From Tragulus kanchil (lineage: Eukaryota; Chordata; Mammalia; Artiodactyla; Tragulidae), in assembly GCA_022376925.1 (NCBI GenBank), contig JAIOJX010000032.1, positions 176,253,479 to 176,317,478 on the forward strand: a stretch of DNA of 64,000 nucleotides, given 5' to 3'. Shown here one piece after another: positions 57,492 through 64,000 of this stretch. The position numbers and the translations under genes are program-made. A model generated the notes under the pieces. That model searched no databases. It was not told the origin of the DNA and was given only the letters and a program-made list of their open reading frames with translations. Position 1 is the first letter of the stretch. Each line of letters begins with the position of its first letter.

Positions 57492-57720
57492 CCAGGGCTT
57501 CCCTGAAGGCCCAGTAGGTAAAAAGTCCTCCTTGCAGTGCAAGGGGCACCGGTTCAGTCCCTGCCCCAAGAAGATCCCACGGTCTGGAGTGGCTGGACTG
57601 GTGTGTCCAATTAGGAGCCAGCACTCTGGAGCACATGGGCCCAGAGCCAGTGCTCTGCAGTGAGAGAGGCCACTGCAATGGGAGGTCCACACAGGCCAAA
57701 GAATAAAAAGATCTATGCAA
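57492..57720 (+). mobile_element. CHR-type SINE
   Basis: Opposite orientation to the two previous ones: AGGGCTTCCCTGAAGGCCCA, TTGCAGTGCAAGGGGCACCG, GAAGATCCCACGGTCTGGAG, and ACACAGGCCAAAGAATAAAA at the 3' end. Confidence 0.83.
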
Positions 57721-58004
57721 AGAAATATAAATAAAAAAAGAGGCATGATGGGAAAGAAAAAAAAAGTCTAGCTCATCACTTTATTATTAGTCATGGTACA
57801 GTTGAAGAAACTGCAGTTAAGAAATGAAAGTAACTTTTTCCCCCCAGGTTTATAGGGCAAGTCTGCCTCTCACATCAAGACTTGTTCTGCTCTGTTTTGA
57901 TCTGAGAAAAAAATATCCTGGGAAGATTGTTAAAAATGTAGGATGCCCCCAAAATTAAGATTCCACTAGCCAAAAAGTCCTAGGAATCTGTATTTTTAAA
58001 AATT
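57721..58004. other. Unassigned sequence
   Basis: Single-copy. No recognised features. Confidence 0.3.
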
Positions 58005-58275
58005 GCGTATTTGTTTATTTATTTTTGGCTGTGCTCAGTCTTCCTTGATGTGAGGTGTTTCTCTAGTTGCAGCAAGAGGGGGCTACTCTCTAGTTGTGGT
58101 GCCTGGGTTTCTCATGGTGATCGTTTTTCTTCTTGTGGAGCACAGGCTCACTAGTTGCAGTGCGAGGGCTTAATTGCTTCATGGTATGTGGAATCTTCCT
58201 CGGTTGGGGATCAAATCCATGTCTCCTGAACTTTCAGAGGGATTATTTACCACCAATCCACCAGGTGATCCTGGA
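58005..58275 (-). mobile_element. CHR-type SINE
   Basis: TTTGGCTGTGCTCAGTCTTC, GGAGCACAGGCTCACTAGTT, ATGGTATGTGGAATCTTCCT, end CCACCAATCCACCAGGTGAT. The most diverged of the four CHR copies here. Confidence 0.75.
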
Positions 58276-59275
58276 ATCTGTATTTTTCATACATATACCA
58301 GGGACTTGGATCCAGTAGTTCTGTGGGACTCCTTCACCTGGCTGCCCTCTCCTTCCTTCCTGCTGCTTTTCCATGTGTGGTAGCTGTGGAAGGCTCTTCT
58401 CAGATCTCAAGATGAATTTTCTGCCAGGGGTGTAATGAGCTGCCACACTCCAGGGGCCACACATTCTGAGTCCAGGATCCTACATAGTGCTCATACCAAG
58501 GCCACCTTTCGCTCAGTAGCGTTCAGCCAATGACCAGAATTTCCTTGAAGGACTTTAGACGCGGACATTTCTGCCTCTGACAGTACTCCACTCATGGGGA
58601 ATCTGCTCAGGGGCTCCACCAGCCTCAGCAAGACTTTCTCGGAGCTTCAGGGCAGCCTGACAAGTTCTCCCACCACTCTCTGTCCTCTCTTCTCTCTTTT
58701 TGCAGGTTTCTGACCCTCATGTCTGTGGAAGGCTCTCTCCTTTCATTTCAGGTCCTTCTCTCCTTTATCATTCATGGGCATTTCCCCTGATTCATCTCTC
58801 CCAGTTTAGATTCAGTTTTGCTGTCTGATTGCTCAAGGACTCTCAAACTGACACAAGGTGCTCCCAGGACAGTGATGTAAAGAAGCCTCCAAGTAGTGGC
58901 AAGCTGTAGAGAATGCGTACCACACACGGGATCATGGCAGCTACTTGGGTGAAACTCTTACCAAACCTGAGTTTGGTGACCCCTACTGATGTGGCTTGAA
59001 ACTAGCCACAGGGGAAATGTTTATGCTACAGTAATCGGGAAATGCTACAAGATCAAAACAATGGTTTTCCTCCTTGAGCTCCTGTTGTTAATGTTTCCTG
59101 GCACACTGCTGTCCACAATGCTCCAGCAGCTAGAATTCCTATGCATTCCGGTCCAAAAGTAATACTCCCCTTCAAGATGGTAGCAATGCATACAGCCAAA
59201 ATCTATCCTCTTGTTACTAATCTCCCATTGGCTTTTCTCCTGATGCAGAATAAAATCCCTATGACTTCATATCCC
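58276..59275. other. Unassigned sequence (repeated at 59459-60458)
   Basis: Several stretches feel like a very old LTR, but I cannot name one. Frames of 60-73 codons recur by D20. Confidence 0.3.
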
Positions 59276-59458
59276 GTTGTGGTGCCTGGGTTTCTCATGG
59301 TGATCGTTTTTCTTCTTGTGGAGCACAGGCTCACTAGTTGCAGTGCGAGGGCTTAATTGCTTCATGGTATGTGGAATCTTCCTCGGTTGGGGATCAAATC
59401 CATGTCTCCTGAACTTTCAGAGGGATTATTTACCACCAATCCACCAGGTGATCCTGGA
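59276..59458 (-). mobile_element. CHR-type SINE, partial copy
   Basis: D20 copy of 58093-58275, beginning inside the element at the junction. Confidence 0.75.
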
Positions 59459-60458
59459 ATCTGTATTTTTCATACATATACCAGGGACTTGGATCCAGTA
59501 GTTCTGTGGGACTCCTTCACCTGGCTGCCCTCTCCTTCCTTCCTGCTGCTTTTCCATGTGTGGTAGCTGTGGAAGGCTCTTCTCAGATCTCAAGATGAAT
59601 TTTCTGCCAGGGGTGTAATGAGCTGCCACACTCCAGGGGCCACACATTCTGAGTCCAGGATCCTACATAGTGCTCATACCAAGGCCACCTTTCGCTCAGT
59701 AGCGTTCAGCCAATGACCAGAATTTCCTTGAAGGACTTTAGACGCGGACATTTCTGCCTCTGACAGTACTCCACTCATGGGGAATCTGCTCAGGGGCTCC
59801 ACCAGCCTCAGCAAGACTTTCTCGGAGCTTCAGGGCAGCCTGACAAGTTCTCCCACCACTCTCTGTCCTCTCTTCTCTCTTTTTGCAGGTTTCTGACCCT
59901 CATGTCTGTGGAAGGCTCTCTCCTTTCATTTCAGGTCCTTCTCTCCTTTATCATTCATGGGCATTTCCCCTGATTCATCTCTCCCAGTTTAGATTCAGTT
60001 TTGCTGTCTGATTGCTCAAGGACTCTCAAACTGACACAAGGTGCTCCCAGGACAGTGATGTAAAGAAGCCTCCAAGTAGTGGCAAGCTGTAGAGAATGCG
60101 TACACACACGGGATCATGGCAGCTACTTGGGTGAAACTCTTACCAAACCTGAGTTTGGTGACCCCTACTGATGTGGCTTGAAACTAGCCACAGGGGAAAT
60201 GTTTATGCTACAGTAATCGGGAAATGCTACAAGATCAAAACAATGGTTTTCCTCCTTGAGCTCCTGTTGTTAATGTTTCCTGGCACACTGCTGTCCACAA
60301 TGCTCCAGCAGCTAGAATTCCTATGCATTCCGGTCCAAAAGTAATACTCCCCTTCAAGATGGTAGCAATGCATACAGCCAAAATCTATCCTCTTGTTACT
60401 AATCTCCCATTGGCTTTTCTCCTGATGCAGAATAAAATCCCTATGACTTCATATCCCA

Positions 60459-60712
60459 AGAGTTCGTTAGGCAAACACTTGTCTCCACCTGCTTGCTGTT
60501 GGCGCTTATGTGTTCAAGTGCTTCTTGTCACTTGCAAGCTCAAAATTCTCTAGTAGCCAACAACACTTTATAATTTTGTAATCAATAAGAAATTGTACTG
60601 GCAAGAAGACAATTATTGGTACAATATATCAAATTCCAAACGCTATGCTCCAGATGCAATTCCCCTCCCCTTTTTTTCAATTTGAGCAAGCATATCTCAA
60701 AAAATTGGAAGA
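60459..60712. other. Unassigned sequence
   Basis: Single-copy. No recognised features. Confidence 0.3.
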
Positions 60713-60745
60713 GAACATTTGTATTCATAATGAATACAAATGTTC
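60713..60745. repeat. Perfect 15-base inverted repeat (hairpin)
   Basis: GAACATTTGTATTCA (60713-60727), spacer TAA, TGAATACAAATGTTC (60731-60745). Perfect arms with a 3-base loop. No poly-T or G+C-rich stem to suggest a terminator or small RNA gene. Confidence 0.95.
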
Positions 60746-60821
60746 AGGAATCCATCATTTAGTTACATCTTACTGTGAAATGAAAAGAATCCACAGCTAA
60801 AGGAGTGAATTTGGACTAAGA

Positions 60822-60879
60822 TAAATAAATAAATAAATAAATGAACACACACATACACACACACACACACACATGCATG
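60822..60879 (+). repeat. (AAAT)n and (CA)n microsatellites
   Basis: About five AAAT units followed by an interrupted CA run (60845-60874) ending in ATGCATGC. Confidence 0.92.
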
Positions 60880-61074
60880 CTTTGGTTTTGATAAAGAACA
60901 TTCCTTCTAGACAGGGAGAGAGGAAGAAAAATTTCCTCAGGGCTCTTGATAGAAACACAAACTAAAAGTCATACAAGAGGAATTTAACTCATGTTTTATT
61001 AGCAAAATGCAGGCTTCAGTTTTCTTAAATACAAACTAAAGTTTTATACCAATGTGAAAGTGTTTGTTTGTGGG

Positions 61075-61216
61075 GTCAGTAACATTATGTGTGTGTGTTG
61101 GTGTGTTTCCTATGTGTATTTGTGTATGTGTCTGTTTGTATACATGTCTATGTGTTTGTGTATTTGTGTGTATATGTGTATGTGTGTGCTTTGTGTGTCT
61201 GTGTGTGATGTGTACA
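61075..61216 (+). repeat. TG-rich degenerate tract
   Basis: Interrupted (TG)n with TATGTGTAT and TTTGTGTGT variants. The preserved open frame through it is compositional. Confidence 0.9.
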
Positions 61217-62167
61217 TAGTACTAAGGAATCTAGTAAGTGTTCAATAAAAGCAAGTCTATTTCCTGCTTCTTTTTCAGTCATGAAAGTCTATGGAGAGTA
61301 AGACACCCATATTGCCTTGCTGATTGTATTCATTATTAAAGAAGAGAGATTGCTTTCTGGTGTTTCTGTAAGTGAACACTAATGCATTAAAAGTTGAAAA
61401 TAAATAAAACAAGCAGACAAAAAGACTAGGCAGAATTCAGAGTGGAAATAGCTCTATTAAACCTTGCCCAACTGGAATGTAGCCATGCAGAAGGAGCAGG
61501 GAGTTGTCTGGAAGATGAGGAAACAATTATACTGGGAAATGCAAGATGTCCAAGTGTCCAGGACACCTCCCAAGACAAGTGTGCAAGCACACCATTACAG
61601 AGAATCCAACTTTGTACACAATCAAGGCTTTTTCAAGTACTTGCTCTGACTCCATGCTATAGATCCAGGCACAAACACTGAACGAGACCCAAGAGGTACA
61701 TGGTGTCCTGGAATTAGTGCCTCCCATCAGATTTGAGTTAGGACAGGGGAGTAAGGATGGGGAGGTTGTTTGAAAAGTTGCCCTGGATTTATTTTGCTCA
61801 TTTATATTATCATACATAGGATTGGAACACAACTCAGTGGACAGACAGCCTAATAATCTACACATCTAATATGATTTTGGCTATAGGCAAAAACAGTATC
61901 AGGTAAAAGATTTGTATATTAATGATAGCTAAACAATCCTTTAATGTCATCGCTGAACATGCAACCAGCCAGCACTCTCTATTTATGAAAATATGTTTAT
62001 TTTTGTACCTCATTACGGCAGAGATATGGCTACATTAGTAGCCATATCCCTACACTGATATAATAAACAATTCACACACATATACACTTGTTCATTCACA
62101 CACACACACATGCACAACAGCAAAATAAAGGTTGTATAGTCATACAATAACATCCCCCTTAAAAGCG
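61217..62167. other. Unassigned sequence with short palindrome and CA tract
   Basis: A perfect 11-base inverted repeat sits at 62023-62048 and a short CA run at 62095-62112. The 112-codon minus frame 61527-61865 has no recognised domain. The part from 61819 recurs from 62993. Confidence 0.4.
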
Positions 62168-62372
62168 AGGGCTTCCTTGGTAGCTCAGTGGTAAAGAATC
62201 AGCCTCTCAATGCAGAATACCTGGGTTTGGTCCCTGGTAGGGAAGATTGCCTGAAGAAAGGAATAACAAATCACTCCACTATTCTTGCCTGGGGAATCCC
62301 ATGGACAGAGGAACCTGGTGGGCTACAGTCCGTGGGCTGCAAAGATATTTGAATATGACTGAATGACAGCAA
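62168..62372 (+). mobile_element. Bov-tA-type SINE
   Basis: GGGCTTCCTTGGTAGCTCAG, CAATGCAGAATACCTGGGTT, CTCCACTATTCTTGCCTGGG, end ATATGACTGAATGACAGCAA. Confidence 0.9.
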
Positions 62373-62459
62373 GAAATGAGAGAATTACTGTCTCATTTTC
62401 TTTTAGATATAAGAAAAACAGGTCTGCCTACTAGAAATAATTCTTGGATCAGAGTTAAA

Positions 62460-62900
62460 CTCTCAGGTTCTCGCTTGACTAGCTGTGTTACCTGGAATAT
62501 TTTTTCACAAACTATTCTATGCTCATGGATCACCCAGGGTTCTTCTTAAAATGCAGATGTTGTCTCTCAAGGTTTAGGGTGGGGAGGGTGCCTGAGACTC
62601 TGAATTTCTCTTAACTCCTCTGTTCCTGTGCTCAGGATAGTGATTCTTGGACTTGACTCTGAAATGCAGTTTCTTCATCTGCAAAATGTAAAGTCTTTTT
62701 TTTTTTTTTTGGCCACATCTATTGATCTTTCATTTATTTAGTTGTTCTTTGGCCTGTGTGGGCCATCTGCAAAATGTAGATGGTGGCGTTTAGTAAGGCA
62801 GTGAGGGTTGTATCAAACAATGCCTGCAAAAGCCCCAGCTGAGCGTCTGGCATGCACTGTGTTCCATCAGTGGACATGGTTATGATGATTATGAATAACG
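62460..62900 (+). mobile_element. MIR SINE split by a CHR fragment
   Basis: GACTAGCTGTGTTACCTGGA at the left and CAGTTTCTTCATCTGCAAAA followed, past the insert, by ATGGTGGCGTTTAGTAAGGC match the MIR core ('cagtttcctcatctgtaaaatg'). The left part is loose and may include other sequence. Confidence 0.5.
62676..62778 (-). mobile_element. 73-base CHR fragment with 15-base TSD
   Basis: CATCTGCAAAATGTA is present at 62676-62690 and 62764-62778, bounding a 73-base insert that starts with AAAGTC and a T run and ends GTTCTTTGGCCTGTGTGGGC, the 3' end of the CHR SINE seen at 56592 and 57050. A severely 5'-truncated insertion. Repeated at about 63850-63951 by D21. Confidence 0.8.
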
Positions 62901-63342
62901 TGCTCGAGGATCCAGGGCAGACATTAGCCACCTGAAGAGAACAAGGTAACATCAATTAGGTGTATGTGGTCCTGTTGCCTTTTCCATCTAACGGATTGGA
63001 ACACAACTCAGTGGACAGACAGCCTAATAATCTACACATCTAATATGATTTTGGCTATAGGCAAAAACAGTATCAGGTAAAAGATTTGTATATTAATGAT
63101 AGCTAAACAATCCTTTAATGTCATCGCTGAACATGCAACCAGCCAGCACTCTCTATTTATGAAAATATGTTTATTTTTGTACCTCATTACGGCAGAGATA
63201 TGGCTACATTAGTAGCCATATCCCTACACTGATATAATAAACAATTCACACACATATACACTTGTTCATTCACACACACACACATGCACAACAGCAAAAT
63301 AAAGGTTGTATAGTCATACAATAACATCCCCCTTAAAAGCGA

Positions 63343-63548
63343 GGGGCTTCCTTGGTAGCTCAGTGGTAAAGAATCAGCCTCTCAATGCAGAATACCTGGG
63401 TTTGGTCCCTGGTAGGGAAGATTGCCTGAAGAAAGGAATAACAAATCACTCCACTATTCTTGCCTGGGGAATCCCATGGACAGAGGAACCTGGTGGGCTA
63501 CAGTCCGTGGGCTGCAAAGATATTTGAATATGACTGAATGACAGCAAG
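63343..63548 (+). mobile_element. Bov-tA-type SINE, second copy
   Basis: D21 copy of 62168-62372. Confidence 0.9.
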
Positions 63549-64000
63549 AAATGAGAGAATTACTGTCTCATTTTCTTTTAGATATAAGAAAAACAGGTCT
63601 GCCTACTAGAAATAATTCTTGGATCAGAGTTAAACTCTCAGGTTCTCGCTTGACTAGCTGTGTTACCTGGAATATTTTTTCACAAACTATTCTATGCTCA
63701 TGGATCACCCAGGGTTCTTCTTAAAATGCAGATGTTGTCTCTCAAGGTTTAGGGTGGGGAGGGTGCCTGAGACTCTGAATTTCTCTTAACTCCTCTGTTC
63801 CTGTGCTCAGGATAGTGATTCTTGGACTTGACTCTGAAATGCAGTTTCTTCATCTGCAAAATGTAAAGTCTTTTTTTTTTTTTGGCCACATCTATTGATC
63901 TTTCATTTATTTAGTTGTTCTTTGGCCTGTGTGGGCCATCTGCAAAATGTAGATGGTGGCGTTTAGTAAGGCAGTGAGGGTTGTATCAAACAATGCCTGC

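Larger units (their letters stand above)
58093..60458 (+). repeat. D20: direct duplication, offset 1,183, abutting
   Basis: Copy A is 58093-59275 and copy B 59276-60458. The one difference noticed is two bases missing near 60102 (TACCACACACGG becomes TACACACACGG or equivalent). Confidence 0.93.
61819..64000 (+). repeat. D21: direct duplication, offset 1,174, runs off window
   Basis: Copy A is 61819-62992 and copy B starts at 62993 and is still matching at the window end. Differences are in a G run (62168/63343) and the T run near 62700/63872. Confidence 0.93.

Noticed and set aside
1..64000. A novel biological system such as a real programmed tandem amplification
   Set aside because: Uniform offset, near-identity, content independence and edge decay are better explained by unmerged assembly overlaps. 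I saw no proteins or RNAs that would run such a process.

Overview
This is ruminant (bovid) nuclear DNA and reads as intergenic or intronic sequence. The diagnostic signals are tRNA-derived Bov-tA-type SINEs, 3' ends of the Bov-B (RTE-type) LINE, CHR-type SINEs, artiodactyl-type L1 3' ends, and older mammalian-wide MIR, L2, MLT1/MaLR LTR and hAT-type repeats, in CpG-poor sequence. I find no confident protein-coding gene, no tRNA or rRNA gene, no CRISPR array and no prokaryotic-type system. Open frames reach at most about 174 codons. Each is explained by repeats or is about what chance allows in 64 kb. Family names come from remembered consensus sequences, not from a database search. The species cannot be fixed below Bovidae.

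The dominant structure is a ladder of 21 direct duplications (D1-D21 below). Each repeats about 1.05-1.15 kb of the sequence just upstream, at an offset of 1,078-1,187 bases. The copies are nearly identical, differing by a few homopolymer indels and an occasional transition. The duplicated blocks ignore repeat boundaries, and several overlap, so some sequence is present three times. The offsets sum to about 23.5 kb, so the underlying locus is probably only about 40.5 kb. The simplest reading is that overlapping assembly blocks of about 1.8 kb or more, sharing about 1.1 kb with each neighbour, were laid end to end without collapsing the overlaps. That is inference; the duplications themselves are directly visible.

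Layout. 1-9.4 kb: Bov-B, inverted Bov-tA SINEs and unassigned sequence, with D1-D4. 9.4-14.3 kb: mostly single-copy, with two SINEs, an L1 3' end and a conserved-looking non-coding stretch near 11.5 kb. 14.3-20.2 kb: AT-rich, D5-D7. 20.2-26.3 kb: old LTRs, a GGAT-type array, MIR, and an MLT1 interrupted by a SINE, D8-D9. 26.3-31.5 kb: an old L1 interrupted by a 150-base polyadenylated retrocopy, then a CpG-rich segment near 30.45-30.82 kb with a TATA-like box and a consensus splice donor. 30.5-41 kb: D10-D13, with SINEs, a Bov-B fragment and a strongly AT-rich tract. 41.9-51.9 kb: five overlapping duplications (D14-D18) inflating about 4.5 kb to 10 kb. 51.9-64 kb: TG-rich tracts, Bov-B, an L1 3' end, a cluster of CHR SINEs, and D19-D21. 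D21 runs off the end of the window.

No genes here work together. The biological content is a nested history of transposon insertions, several with readable target-site duplications, and one candidate promoter or enhancer near 30.5 kb.
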